This document shows positions 1 to 12,518 of a stretch of 64,000 nucleotides of DNA, piece after piece. The translations under genes were made by a program, and so were the position numbers. The DNA is from Epiperipatus broadwayi. Lineage: Eukaryota; Onychophora; Udeonychophora; Euonychophora; Peripatidae. How positions within the stretch are numbered: position 1 is the stretch's first letter; every line of letters begins with the position of its first letter. Below the pieces are notes generated by a model that saw nothing but the letters and a program-made list of their open reading frames with translations, made no database searches and was not told where the DNA came from. The stretch is taken from positions 4,009,366-4,073,365 of the forward strand of contig JAQFVV010000032.1 of assembly GCA_028023455.1 (NCBI GenBank), in the 5' to 3' direction.

Positions 1-1290
1 GACAATTATTACATCTGAACTGTCAATCATTTTAAATGAAGACATGAGACATCCAATTAAATCTATGAAGCAGAGAAAAACTTCAAAAAATTATGATATT
101 TTATTGATGTCTTAAAATAAACAAGTAAAAAAAATTTAAAATATTGTTGATAAAAGTATGTACCTAAAGTCTAAATGATAAAAATGTATCAGACGGTAAA
201 ACAAATGCTGTAATAATACTAATATATAAAAAGGATGATAAAGAAGATATTGGAAATGTCAGAACTATCAGTACTTTATCAGTTTTATACAAAATCTTGA
301 TAAAGATAATTAGTACTCAATACAGAAAATTTTGGAATCAAAATGTTGAGAGCAGTTATAAACAAAACCAAGGACTATTAATTATTCTTATGTTTGAAAA
401 ATATAGATTATAAAAAGACATTTGATTCCACATATCAGTGATTCAAAATTTGGTTCATCAAGATATAGAGTTAGAATTTAGTCTTATTTCACAAAATATT
501 TTCTAAAATGCAACAATAGTTATTATATTACTTGGAAAGACTAAGAAGATTAATATTGACAAAGGTATTTGACACGATTTATGAATTAAAATAAAATATT
601 AATGTAACAAAAATATATGGAAATTATTTAAGTAATGTGTTGCAAAAATTATCAGATAAAAGTAAAAAGGTAAGACTAAAGATAAATACTTAAAAGACTA
701 AAGTATGTTAAAAATTGATAATAAAGAAATAGAAAAAGTTAAAGTTTTCAAATACCTTGGTAAGATTATTTATGAAAATGAAATCATAGAATTAAACTTA
801 GATGAAATACTTTTGGTAGAATTAATTTAATATTGAAACGAAATAAACCTATGTTTTTTTTTTTTAAAAAAGAGTTTAATAGATGTGTTTTACCAGTTCT
901 TATTTACAGTTTTGAGCTTAAATATTTAACAAAAGAAAGATTTAAAAATGTGTGAGATTTCTCAATGAATTATGGATAGATCTATGTTGAGAATGACAGG
1001 AAGAAACAGCTGAATACTTTAATGAGATAAAAAACAGATGTCATTGATATCACTGAAAACATTAAGAAATTTAAATGAAATTGGACTGGACATATTTTTA
1101 GAAGCATACTAATAAGTAGACAGTTAAATTCTTAAAATGGACCTCAAATGATTAAAAGACCTAAAAAAAGATCACATATAAAATGAATAGATAGCTATTG
1201 ATCAGAGAAACTGGATTATAAATTTGAAGAGACCTTAAACCTGTAGTGAATCAATAATGATTGAAAATGGTATTGATGAATAAAGTGATA
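1..1290 (+). pseudogene. Fossil RTE-like LINE (reverse transcriptase part)
   Basis: Broken translation follows the same protein as the minus-strand LINEs at 24.6-29.5 kb. Pieces read, in order, like ITSELSIILNEDMRHPIKSM (the RT fingers lead-in), then VIILIYKKDDKEDIGN, LSVLYKILIKIIST, DYKKTFDS (motif A region), KYLGKII and VLPVLIYSFE, and near 1,080 a tail resembling KWSWAGHIARR. Many stops and frameshifts separate the blocks. The FADD catalytic motif is not recognisable. The element starts outside the window on the left and its 3' end is near 1,290, where the conserved final IDNG-like sequence occurs. It is far more diverged than the two copies at 24.6-29.5 kb, so it belongs to an older wave of the same family. 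It cannot be functional. Confidence 0.8.
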
Positions 1291-1299
1291 TATGTACAG

Positions 1300-3880
1300 G
1301 AAGAGAAATTTGGGTTGAACTAATTATAATGAATTAGATAAAGTCTAAAATTAAATTTTATAAGGTTAGTTTCAATTAGCCTTGATGTATAATCCAAATT
1401 ACTTTTTACAAATATAATTGTAATTTTTTTAAAAATAGGCTGTTGATACTAATTTTTTATAATAATTATAAAATACATAGTCTTAAGAACTTATAAATGT
1501 TGACATATTTTTTATTGGAATTATAGTTAGTACTTCCATGACAAACTTAATATTGTTCATTTCACATGTTGATTAAAAAAAACACTGTTTTTTTATGAAT
1601 CCATTGTGTTGTATTGTTTATTTTATGAAAATGTAAAACTTTATTTGTATTTTTTATGGAATATAAGGATATTGTGATGTATTAGTTAGCAACCTTGATT
1701 TCCTTACCAATAGCTTGGAGATCCATGTTTGCCCAGTGAATGTTGAAAGCATTTTTAAGGTCATAAAAAAATTTATGATTTTTTTTTTTGAACAGCTAGT
1801 TCAGTTTGCTATTCAATATTAGCCAGTAAATACGTAACTAGCTATTATCAGTTGAAGGAAAAAATGTCTAGATTAATCTGAGATGATGTGTTGAGCTTGG
1901 ATGTCTTGATTGCCAAATCAAAAAATATATTATAAATAAAAAGTATTTTTTAACATGTAGGGGGCGACATATTTTTCCTTAGCTCAATACGTTATTTACT
2001 TGTGTCTTTTTGAAAATGTCTATATCTATACACAAATTGCTTAGTTTTGTTAATAGATTTTAGGTAAACTAGCTTCAAAAAAGAATAGTTTCAGAGCAAT
2101 AGTTTCAGAGGAAACCATTAAAGAAACCCATTCCCCAAAATAATTATTTTATCCCATTTATATAAAGCACTTTAAATGTTATTAATTGCCCTCACATGTT
2201 ATTTACAACTGCTTTTATTTCCGAAATTATATATATAATGCTAAAACAAATTGAGAAAGAAAACTTCCCTTATTAAGATGAAAATAGAAAGCTGGCGATT
2301 TTTAATAAAGTATAGACCAGAAATTAATGCTTATTGATTTTCAATCTTTAAAGTGAAATATAATAAAAATTTGAAAAGCTGGAATAATAAAAAAAAAATA
2401 GTGACGCAAAAAGAAAAATCTCAGTTTGTACACTGAAATGAAAATATGGTGTTCAGTTGCCACTAGACTGAGAGTCATATGACTTCGCGTGCCTTCTGAA
2501 AAAACTCACCACACTTTTTAATAGTGTTTGTTAAATTTTAACATTTCTTCTATAAATATTGTTAATTGTAAACTGTGCATAAAAAAAAAAGTAATGTTGT
2601 ATTATGCAAAAATTGACATTTGTACAGAAAATATATGTATAAATTTAAAATCTTTTTTCCATCTACTAAATAAAAATACCTTGAGACATGAAGAAGATAG
2701 ACCAAAGATTTAATAAATATTTTTTTTTTTTTTATCATTTTTATTTATTTATTAAATAAAAAAAATAAGAATATACAAGCCTTTTTCTTGTAGAAGTGTG
2801 ACAACTTTTTCACTAACAAACATATTTTTATTTTAGGATAATCAGTGTATCACCACTAATTTGACTAACAGTTTTAATCTAAAATATTTATCCTTCAGCT
2901 AAAAATAGTTAGATGTCCGTTCTGTGATCAATAATTCAATGATTAGCTTGACTAGTTACGGTTCAGCTATTTAAAATATATATATATTATCCTAGTTCAA
3001 ACCTTTGGCCATGGAGATATCAGGAGAATGTTCTAACAAGGCCCATTAATTTTTTTATTATGTTATAATAATTAAATAAAAGATTTTCAATATTTTAATC
3101 AAACAGGTTTTCACATTAATATTTCAAATTTCCAGTGAAAGAATATTTTTATTATATCATTTGGGAAAAGTATTGTCTATATTAAAAGTTGAGCACAGCT
3201 TTTACTGTTTAGGATATAAAATGTTTAGTTAAACTTATTTCAATCGTATAATTACGTTTCTTTGTTGTTGTTTTCTTTTTTCTGTATAAATTGTATTTTG
3301 TATTTATTTATTATTATTATTAATATTACTCCGACATAACTTTGTTTTATCGAAACTTATGGATGAATGTTGCGATATTAGAAGCAGGAAATTATCAATC
3401 ACTCTACATCTTTATAGTAACCGGCATTTTGCTGTAATTAAAATTTGTTAAAATACTGGTTATATTAACGTAATATATATCCAAACATTTGTTTTTCAGT
3501 TTAGTAATAAAAAGTTAACTACTAATGAGAATAATTAAAACAATTTTAATATTATTAATGCAATAGCATTTTTAAATAATTTTAAAAATTATTGTATTAT
3601 TGATAATCGAAAATAATTATTATATACTATTTACATGTTTATCCAAAGTCTGTCAATAGTAATAACTTAAAGTTTGATCGCAAATGAAAAAACGTTTGAT
3701 ATAAAAGTTACAGTTAAGTAATAACTTTATTTACAAAATGTGCTTACATATAATATCAAGAAATTAAATTAAAAATTGCTTTAAAATATTTTTTCTAACA
3801 TGACAGAGCTAGTTTATCAATGAAAGATACCGGATGAACACAACACTAATGTTGAAACACACAATGTAAAACAATATTTG
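1300..3880. other. AT-rich intergenic or intronic DNA, nothing recognised
   Basis: Homopolymer runs, short (TA)n and scattered stops in all frames. The only open stretch, near 2.53-2.71 kb, is low complexity and is not accepted as a gene. Confidence 0.6.
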
Positions 3881-3924
3881 TCCGCATAATTATCCCTTAA
3901 TAACAGGATATAGATAATTTAGAC

Positions 3925-4105
3925 CGAGGTGAACATTGCAAATCTGACTGCGAGTTAAGCTGCATGCTCACCTGGCGTGCGCATATACCTTATTGTTTTT
4001 CTACATGTCAGAGGAGTTAAAGAAATACACATACAAGGTATTTTCAACGAGAAATTTTTCCGGCAGGTGAAGACGGCATTCAAACGTAGAGTCTCGGTAA
4101 GTTAG
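3925..4105 (+). other. GC-richer island with splice-donor-like signals (possible exon)
   Basis: This ~180-bp patch is clearly richer in G+C than its surroundings. On the plus strand an ATG at 4,005 opens a short frame (starts MSEELKKYTYKVF) that reaches CAG|GTGAAG at 4,067. A second donor-like site, TCG|GTAAGT, sits at 4,097. On the minus strand CCAG|GTGAGC is read at about 3,976-3,967. Donor consensus on both strands makes the orientation ambiguous. No protein family is recognised and no upstream TATA box is evident. It may be a small exon of a long-intron gene or just an older unique insertion. Confidence 0.25.
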
Positions 4106-4109
4106 CATC

Positions 4110-7100
4110 ACAAACTTTTTTTGTTTTTAATTTTTATCTTCCTTTTTTTTTTTTAAGTTATACGTAAAATCATTCATCTTCACGACCAGTCTGCGAACCT
4201 GAACATAATGATAATAATAATAACTCTTTATTAATAGATAATTTAATGTGTATTACAAAACTGTGATTTTCCAGAATTTTGATCAATGATAAATTTATTT
4301 CTACGCTATTAATACGCATATTAAATGCATTTAAATAAACTTCGTTAATATAACTTATCTATGACTTAAAGTTTATATATATAATATTGTATACTTACTC
4401 AAATGTCAAATTCAAATAATTATGTTTGTATATATTTATTTATTGAAGTTTTATTTTAAAAAAAAAAAAATCCCACGCTTATTAGTTCTCTCTTTAACCA
4501 CATACACACACACTTTTATATGGTTTATATGTATAGAATACGTAGTATTATTAATGAATATATATATTTGAGAGAAATTAAACAGGGTAAGGTAATTATT
4601 TTTTTCAATTAAAGTTTTCAATTGAAAAAAACTTTTTGAAGTAGGAATTTTGGCATTATTTTTTGCTGTAGAAGTTGTATTCTTGTTCATTACTAGCGAA
4701 TCGCCAAAGGCTAAAATGTCGAATGAATCACTAACTTAATTTCAATATAAAAAAAAAAGAAGAAAACTACGTATTTTTCACGGCTTGTGATCAAAATAGT
4801 GTATATTTTTTAACCTCGTCTTGTGCTTTATGAAATTATTCTTTTGACGTGTTTAATTTCAAAAATTTTGACAAGTGGTAAAATATTCATAAATATATTT
4901 CTAGGCGGTAGTTTTTAATAAATGTTACTTTATTTTGCTTGTTTTGTTATAATTTATATACAAGAACTATTATTTCCTGAAAATTAATCTTTCTATTCAT
5001 TTATTTAAATTTTAATAATTAAAAACTGACTTAAAAATAAAATTTGTATATTTTAAATTAATCTTTTAAACCGTTAAAATGACGCTGGCCTAATTTCATA
5101 AAAAGTAAACCATCTTTCTTTTTGTTTAATTTCTATTGTTCAATAAGTTATTTTTAAAATGTAATAAAAACTGTTTTTTTGTAAATGGACACTTGTCATT
5201 TTTATAACTATACAAAATATATAAATTAACATGAATCTTAAAACTATGTAGCTGTAAATTCTTCAAGCATAGAGAGTCTAGTTAATTTCTAATGGTAAAT
5301 GTACAATAAGTGTGTTTGTTAGCAAGCGAGAAGGACCAGGATTATAAGTTTGTACCTACATTTATTTTGTCAGTCCCAGAAAAAGAAAACTTTCAGAATA
5401 AAATAAAAGGCAGTCTTAAAAATAAATACAGTACAATATTAAATGTTGTTATTTACTTCTTCATAATTTAAAATAATTTAGCAATTAGTTATATATATGC
5501 AGAAGAATAATTGCATTTGTATAGCATCATAAATAACTTAGCTATCCATAGTCATTGGTTACTAAATAGATATCTACATATTCTTAACTAAAAAGTAAAG
5601 TTCTCACTAACAGGCAATTGATATTATTACTATCTTGAGGAATGTTTTTTCTATCTCTGATTCTCTGTGCAGAACTATCTTTTCTCTAAAAGTGGCAATT
5701 TAAAATTATTTACGTCTTCAATGAAAACTTCTATACAATGTCTCCTAAAATGTTTTGCTTGTATATAAATATAATGGCATTTTCACCTGAATACACACAC
5801 ACATATATATATATATAAACTAATGATAATGTTATATATTTATATACGAATGTGTGCAAAAACATTATCTAAAACAATATTAAGAATTGGAAAATACTAA
5901 ATATACATGTATATTACCAATAATTTCTTCATTAGTTTTTTATCTCTCCACTACTTGTTACTAATCGATTCACCCTAAATAATAACCTATGCATAAATAG
6001 ATTTTAAAAAAAACAAGCATTGGGAATGAAAGACTAAAAATAATAAATTTCATTGAATGTTTAATAACTCCAAAAATAAGAAGTACATATAAAAAAGAAA
6101 TACAACTATAGTATATGTATGCGTCTGTCTGTATAAGCATACAGCTAATTAGTGCAATATTAAGTAATTTCATTGAAGAATGTCGTAGATAACAATGAGA
6201 GAGGCTAAAAAAAAATATCACAGCCTTTTTTTTATTTTTACATTTTATTTATTTTTATTTTTTTTTACAAAAAAAATGTAATCTTTTAAAATATGCTATT
6301 ATATTTCTTTTTTTGTTTTTGTTATATAGTTACATTTTAACTTTTTTTAAAAAAAAAACAATCTGAATTTTAAAAACAATCTTATAATTTTAACTTTTAA
6401 TACATTTTATCTTCGTTACTACACTAACTATTTTATTGATTGATTTTGCATTAATTTTTGACTTTATTAATGTGGCAAGGAAAGCAATACAAATTACTAC
6501 CGCAATAATAAAGCTTTAATGGTGTTGTATTCTATTGACTATTTATTTCAATGTGCCTTGTGACAGAGAATTTAATATACAAACATAAATTATTATTTTT
6601 TTTCTTTACTTTTTTTTTTTTATAGCAACTAAACTTTTGTGATTATATTGGGTTTTTTAAGATTTTTTTTTTTTTTTTATTTAAAAAAAAAAGCATTTTT
6701 TTTTTCATTTTTGAATTCATATCTTTTACTGGTCAAGCCAAATCACTATAACAAGGCAAGCAAGTAAATCATTATTATATACGGTCAACCAAAAGTAATT
6801 TCTAAATGTTTTCTTATACTTTTTTTAAAAAAATAAACTATCTTTTTTTATTCTGTTCATTTCTTGTTTTTTTTTCCTAGTGAATGTAGATTTATTTAAA
6901 ATTTTTTTTTTCTTTTTTCGTTTTTCACAATATTTTTTAAATCTTTGGAAAATACTTTTAATTATTTATTATAACATATATATAAGTACGGGACAACTTT
7001 TTAAAAAAATTAAAAATATTTCAACAACTCACGGAAATGTTACGTCAATATTATCTTCAAGTTAAATTAAATAGAAATGAATTGTTTAGGAAAAAATTAT

Positions 7101-7570
7101 TTTCTGAGAATTTAATAATTATTTGATTTACTAAATAACACAGATTTTACAGCCAAACTTTTGCTATCTTTTTTTTAAAATTAAATCTCGTCATATAAAT
7201 AAAATGACAAAAATAACTTTAATTTTTTTTTTTTTTATTGAATACATAAAAAAAAAACTTCATGCATAGGGGTGATTAGAGACTTTATCTGGTCACACTA
7301 ACTGCCAGAGAAATCTGGCGGAATAAAATATGTTTTTGTTTTTGGTATTACAAACAATTTAGGATTTTTTTAAAAATTATTAGTGCTTAAGTCAATCTAG
7401 CTAAAATTATTAATCAGTAAACAACTATTTTATATATTCTTAGTTCGAATGTATAACAAGAATAAAATTTTTTACTCTCAACACTAGTGAATAATGCATA
7501 TAATTTCAGTTTATTTGATAAGTGTCAAATTTGATGCCTTCACAACTTTTACACCAACTATTTAATGGAA
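4110..7570. other. AT-rich non-coding DNA
   Basis: Poly-A/T runs (for example 6,590-6,700), short (CA)n near 5,792 and (TA)n patches. I see no gene, RNA or structured repeat here. Confidence 0.6.
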
Positions 7571-7574
7571 GTAT

Positions 7575-7695
7575 ATTAATAATTTTTATTAGCCATTCAT
7601 TAGATTAGAGATTATCCAACAATGAATAATATTTTTGTAGTGTAATTTATTGGATAATCTCTAGTCTAATGACTGACTAATAAAAATTATTAATG
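7575..7695. repeat. Palindromic (foldback) repeat, ~45-bp arms
   Basis: Left arm 7,575-7,620 (starts ATTAATAATTTTTATTAG) is nearly the reverse complement of right arm 7,648-7,695 (ends CTAATAAAAATTATTAA), with a ~28-bp loop. The core TTGGATAATCTCTAGTCTAA / TTAGATTAGAGATTATCCAA pairs almost completely. It looks like a tiny MITE-type or foldback insertion. No target-site duplication could be fixed in this AT-rich context. Confidence 0.75.
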
Positions 7696-7699
7696 AATA

Positions 7700-9050
7700 A
7701 TGCCTTTTCTTTAATTTTAACTAGAATTATTACCAAAATTTTTAATAGATAAAAAATGTAAACATAAGCTTTCTGGTTTGTTTGCTTGCATTAACGTTGT
7801 ATGGATTTACAAAGACAGACAATACTTTAAATTTAGTTAGCATTAAAATTCTGAACTGATGGATACTCACTATCAAATAACAATTAGAAAGACTTCTACA
7901 CTCCTTTAAAAAGCCAATTAAAATACAATAAACTATCTGTTTAGAAAAATTTCATAAGATATATTACATCAAAAAATAGGTAAATTCAAATCTAGTTTAA
8001 CCATTCACGAGTGCCTACATCTCCACTTTCTTCTCCCCCTTAACTTCTGATATTATTCATTCTCAGCCTATAGATTTGAAATTTGGTATTTAAATGTAAT
8101 TTCATAAATTAAATGGAAAAGTAAAAATCACTAAAATGGATTTTCTTTCCATTTAGTATTTTCTCTTTTTGCTATATACCTGGTTTATTTCTACTAATGA
8201 TTGCAATATCATTTGTGTTTTTTCTTATTTTATCTTTTTTTATCTAATTTTTTTACATAGTTTTGCAAAAGTTTCAATTTTTTTTTTTTTTCAAATCATA
8301 ATCTTTGGTTCATAATCATGAATCAAACAAGCAACTTATTTTGATATTTTTTTAATGAAGATTAAATTTGCCAAATGCATCTCCTGCCATTTTCTTTTTG
8401 TATTTATCTTTTTGTAGATGACACTAAATGGCTTAATTAAACAAAAATATCTAATTTTCAAATTTCAATTTATTTTGCCTATTTATTATATTTAATGGTA
8501 TTTTTTAAACTAACCACTTTTTAGTAGTTATATTAATTATTAACAAACAATATTATAGTTCATTTGCTAAAACATTTTAATTTTTAAAAAATTAATTTAA
8601 TGAAACAAAAGATCTATATACAATATGTAATTTTAAAATAATACTAAAGCAATTATAATTAGTCTTGGATTATAAAACAAACAAATTTATCTTTTAAAAG
8701 ATTATTATATACAACTTTGATTACATTTATAGATTTATCCATATGTCATTGAACAAAATAACAAAACAATAGTGACTGATAGCTTTGATTAATATTATAA
8801 ACAGCATGAATCAGAAAATAAGTAAAAATTATAGAATATATATATATATACATCATATAATTGAAGATTTTTAACACTAAATAATCATGTGACTAACAAG
8901 TTTCACTTTAGTTTACCTAGAAAACTTAAATTAGATGTTGTGATTGTTCTATATTATTTTTCATAACTAATAATCTTTTAGAGATCATTGCTGCATCTTG
9001 TTAAAGGCTCATGTGTAGCACATTAAGGCCCATTTATTTGTATATATACC
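7700..9050. other. AT-rich non-coding DNA
   Basis: No gene, structured RNA or repeat recognised apart from a short (TA)n at 8,838-8,852. Confidence 0.6.
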
Positions 9051-9059
9051 TTGTTTAGC

Positions 9060-9680
9060 AATTATTTTTTTTACCCCTTTGATATATTGTTTCTATTTTG
9101 TTAATAAAAATATTGAAATGTCTTCTATGATTATTATTATTATTTATAACCAAAAGGAAATAAAATGAGTGCTGGCAGGAATATGGAGGTAGTAATCTCT
9201 TTGCATCTGATCCTATAAGGCTGTTGATATTCTCATTTTTGTTGTTGAATATCACTGGGAACATTATTCTGATATTGTCACGATCTTGTCATTTAAAAAA
9301 AATGTGTGATTGTGTTTCAATCTTTTTATGGCAAAGAGTACACCGAGTGTCAGTATTTATGTATCCCCTTTTGAATCTGTACAAATGTAGTATAAGCAGA
9401 AATTCTAAGTTTAGTTTTATTAAGATGTCAAAACATTTTGTTTCTAATGACTAAAATTTAAATTTGTGACATAGTCGGTCTTTAGTGATGTTTAATATGG
9501 GTATTGTCTCATAATGTGGGTAGTGATGGGATAGTGGTGGATAGAACAATGAGTGCACTTTCAGTATTTATATTTATTGGTATGTATGGGTGTGTGTTTG
9601 GTGGTAGTCAATCAGTAGGTATTATTTTACAGGTCATCTAGGTTCTGGACACAGGATGAGATTATATTGTGTTTTTGGTA
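9060..9680 (-). pseudogene. Fossil LINE C-terminus (cysteine/histidine knuckle region)
   Basis: Read on the minus strand, 9,420-9,290 gives a segment around RCTLCHKKIETQSHIFF. This has the C-x2-C-x8-H spacing typical of the C-terminal zinc-knuckle tail of non-LTR reverse transcriptases ('RCxLC...ETxxH'). The reading frame is broken on both sides. An AAT-rich microsatellite at 9,128-9,150 could be the decayed 3' tail, which would fit a minus-strand insertion. It is a different LINE family from the RTE-like copies at 24.6-29.5 kb. The exact clade cannot be assigned from this fragment. Confidence 0.5.
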
Positions 9681-10283
9681 TTCTGAATATATATATATAT
9701 ATGATCACTAGATGAAGCTTAATAATAGCTCTAATCAAGCTTTATTTTTATAAGTGTCGAAAGATATATATATATTATATGTGTGTGTGAACACAGTATA
9801 AGTGTATTTATATTAGAAACGTGATGCTATAATAAATATGCTAAATTATGTAGGAAAATTATCTTTGAAAATTAAATATTTTTATTTATTACTGCTAATA
9901 ATAAAAGAATTCCTATTTTTTAAATCAATGTCATTTACTTGTTTTTATAAATGTAATTATTGCAATCATATTTATGTTTATGTTGTGCATTCTCTGTGTG
10001 TGTGTGTATTTAACTACAGGGCAAACACATCCGCTGCCTTTGATTGATAATCACCACGTTAATTAACTTTTAAGTATTGACAATAAATAGTTTTATTTTC
10101 TTGTTTATTTTTAGCTAAGAATAGATAGATATTCACTTAGTCATCAACATTTCAATGGTTAATCAGATTGGATATGAAATAAAATTCTAAACTCATTTAG
10201 AAATCTTCATTGCTATAAACATATTTATAAATAAACCACATGAATGCACTAACTACTGATCCTTCCAAGTATAAATAAATGTG

Positions 10284-10395
10284 GGTATATATAATTATAT
10301 GGGATTTGAACTCAGACTTTCAAGCTCCTTTTAGTCTTCCATTTCATCTTATACAATAGATACACTTGACTACATATATCATGAGAAAAGAAAGA
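10284..10395 (-). repeat. Fragment of the hammerhead foldback family (tail only)
   Basis: The sequence GGGATTTGAACTCAGACTTT and the following CTCCTTTTAG...CATTTCATCTTATAC match the outer tail of the 11.83-12.61 kb element. The hammerhead portion is absent. Confidence 0.65.
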
Positions 10396-10750
10396 GGAAA
10401 GGAATAAAATGACTGCAGTATTTGAATTGCAGCAGATATATATGTAATAATAATTTGTTAAGAATGACTTAAAATGCAATATTTGTCTAAATATACAATA
10501 GCCATTTAAATCTCAATATATAAAATGCAATATTGAAAAGAATATGTAAAACAAAAATTGAACTTAAACATCTTTAGATTTAAATTAATAGTTTTTTTTT
10601 TTTTTAAATAATTATCCAAACAATAAATGTGTTTAAAATAACATTAATTCATTACATTATATGGCTTTTTTAAAATTAAAACATAAATACATTATATTTG
10701 TGAACAAAAATTGTTTTATTACATGATCAATAAAACAGTATATTTTGAAT
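10395..10750. other. AT-rich non-coding DNA
   Basis: Simple AT-rich sequence with a poly-T run near 10,590. Nothing recognised. Confidence 0.55.
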
Positions 10751-10751
10751 G

Positions 10752-10868
10752 TTTTTTTTTTTCCATATGTCAAAGCATCGGTGAAGCGAACCCGTGACAA
10801 CTGTCTACAAGCAACTGCTTGCTTGCTAGGCAGTTGCGCTGACCTCTCGGCTACCAACGCCTGACATG
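10752..10868 (-). repeat. tRNA-derived SINE (minimal, minus strand)
   Basis: On the minus strand the element reads GCGTTGGTAGCCGAGAGGTC (box-A-like, resembling class II tRNAs such as Ser/Leu) and then GGGTTCGC (box-B-like). It ends ...GATGCTTTGACATATGG followed by a poly-A tail (poly-T at 10,751-10,762 on the plus strand). Short related flanks (TATTTTGAATG at 10,741-10,751 and ATATTTGAATC at 10,873-10,884) look like a decayed target-site duplication. Two more copies are at 20.26 and 45.67 kb. The element is barely longer than a tRNA. It is a SINE rather than a tRNA gene because it carries a 3' poly-A, a duplicated flank and a degenerate fold. Confidence 0.8.
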
Positions 10869-10984
10869 TTAAAATATTTGAATCATGAATTTAAAATCAA
10901 AGCAGAAGTCGAAAAAATTAAGTTTTAACAATAAACAAATAAACATAATGAGTCGCTCTAATTATATATACTTATGTGTATTCA

Positions 10985-10986
<2 letters not shown>

Positions 10987-11019
<33 letters not shown>

Positions 11020-11024
11020 TATAG

Positions 11025-11055
<31 letters not shown>
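10987..11055. repeat. (TA)n microsatellite
   Basis: Two long TA runs separated by GTATATAGT. It abuts the hammerhead-like relic at 11,050. Confidence 0.95.
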
Positions 11056-11056
<1 letters not shown>

Positions 11057-11105
11057 CTCTGTGGATGGCTTGTGTGACCAAGTCGAAACGTCAGTATATT
11101 GATAT
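11050..11105 (+). ncRNA. Degenerate hammerhead-like motif (Penelope-type)
   Basis: CTGTGGA at 11,059-11,065 stands where CUGANGA is required. The stem GGCTTG / CAAGTC (11,067-11,072 with 11,079-11,084) forms helix II. GAA plus ACGT then gives the catalytic GAAA and a self-complementary helix III, ending in the cleavable ...GTC at 11,090-11,092. ACT/AGT can begin helix I. The core A6 position is a T, so activity is unlikely. GAAACGTC after a short hairpin is the form seen in terminal repeats of Penelope-like elements. No coding part is adjacent. Confidence 0.5.
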
Positions 11106-11119
11106 TAAAAGTTTTTAAC

Positions 11120-11830
11120 ACGGATGAACCCGCAAAATATGTATTTTATATATATATATAGTTTTCAGTTTTATTGATAATGACCTTCCATGACTGGCTG
11201 AAATCTTGTTATAGCAATTATATGTTATTAATTTTATGCGTTTTTCTATTTGTCTAATTGATAATTTAAATTATCCATTGAAAAAAAGATCAGTGAAGAA
11301 GAAAACATTTTTCAACATGCATGCCAATAAATAAATGATGTATTTTTGTAATTTTCAATCTTTCTTTTATTTTCTAGCTAGAATATCTAGATAATCATTT
11401 ACTGTTCAATCTTGATTGAATGTATATCTGAATTGCCATGTCCATACTAAGCTGATTAAAATCTACATCACTCAGCTAATATTTCAAATCTCAGATCATT
11501 GGCAAAAGTAAGGGCAGAAGATCTTCTTATGCACTTGTTTCAAAACTTACACTTTAGTAAAAAAATAAAAAAAACTATCACAATAATTTAAAAATTACTC
11601 TTATGATTCATTTAAAAATTTTAAATTCTCATTTTATCAAAACAATTGTATTCACTACTGAGATATGTTATTTATGTAATTGATTTTATATCTGCAAAAA
11701 TTCTATAACTTTAATCCATGTGCATAGCATATGTGTGTCAATGTGTCTGCCCAAAGGCACTTAAAGTAAGCCTTATTAAAAATTAATGCTGAAGTACTTT
11801 AATTTTCAAATAAAGTACATATATACAAAT
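11120..11830. other. AT-rich non-coding DNA
   Basis: Nothing recognised besides (TA)n at 11,147-11,160. Confidence 0.55.
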
Positions 11831-11934
11831 TAGAGGGGATTTAAACCCAGACTTTGAAACTCCCTTTAGTCATTCATTTCATCTTATGCAACCAATACAC
11901 ACAATCACATACATGCAAAAAAAGATCTCCAATG

Positions 11935-11985
11935 TACCTATTTCATGCTGAACCAGCACTCATCACTTGGTCCAGATCATTATCT

Positions 11986-11990
<5 letters not shown>
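11935..11990 (-). ncRNA. Hammerhead ribozyme relic, left arm
   Basis: Minus strand: helix I strand CCAA, core GTGATGA (C3 changed to G), helix II GTGCT-GGTTC-AGCAT, then GAAA and a ~7-nt helix III segment, closing with TTGGAGATC to complete helix I. The C3 change would probably weaken or abolish cleavage. Confidence 0.65.
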
Positions 11991-12029
<39 letters not shown>

Positions 12030-12040
12030 ATATATATATA

Positions 12041-12080
<40 letters not shown>

Positions 12081-12452
12081 GTGCTTGGTTTATATTAAGA
12101 TAGCAAATCTTCAAACTTTAATGGGGACAGGCTTCATTCTTCTCAACACTTTAACTCTTCAGCATCCATATCATTGAAAATCTGATGGCGGCATGTTCAA
12201 AACCTGTCGTTTGCCATTTTTCTATCATATCCATGTTGACCATAAGTCATTCTGATCTTTCATATGCATGATCTTAAGCCCATTTAAATACAAAATTGGC
12301 AAACAAGGGCTTTGATCATGCCTTTATCAGATTTTCAATTATATGGAGGCTGAAGAGTTGAAGAGTGGAGAAGATTAAAGCCTATCCATTAAAGTTTGAA
12401 AATTTTCTATCTTAATATAAACCGAGTACTGATTATATATGTGGGTGGGAGA

Positions 12453-12518
12453 TGATGATCTGGACCAAGTGGTAAATGCTGGTTCAGCACGAAATATTAT
12501 ATTGGAGATCATTTATCT
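12453..12518 (+). ncRNA. Hammerhead ribozyme relic, right arm
   Basis: Plus strand: GATGATC and CCAA pair with TTGG and GATCATT as helix I with an internal loop, and GAAA is kept after ATGCT-GGTTC-AGCAC. The first core strand reads GTGGTAA instead of CTGATGA, so it is inactive. Confidence 0.65.

Noticed and set aside
9689-9775. GATGAAGCTT...GTCGAAAGATAT, hammerhead-like text
   Set aside because: TAGATGA and CGAAAG are present, but no helix II of normal length joins them and helix I does not pair. Not better than chance in this AT-rich context.
11854-12177. 107-residue open stretch within the foldback element
   Set aside because: It runs through (TA)n and known repeat blocks; no domain, and other copies lack it.
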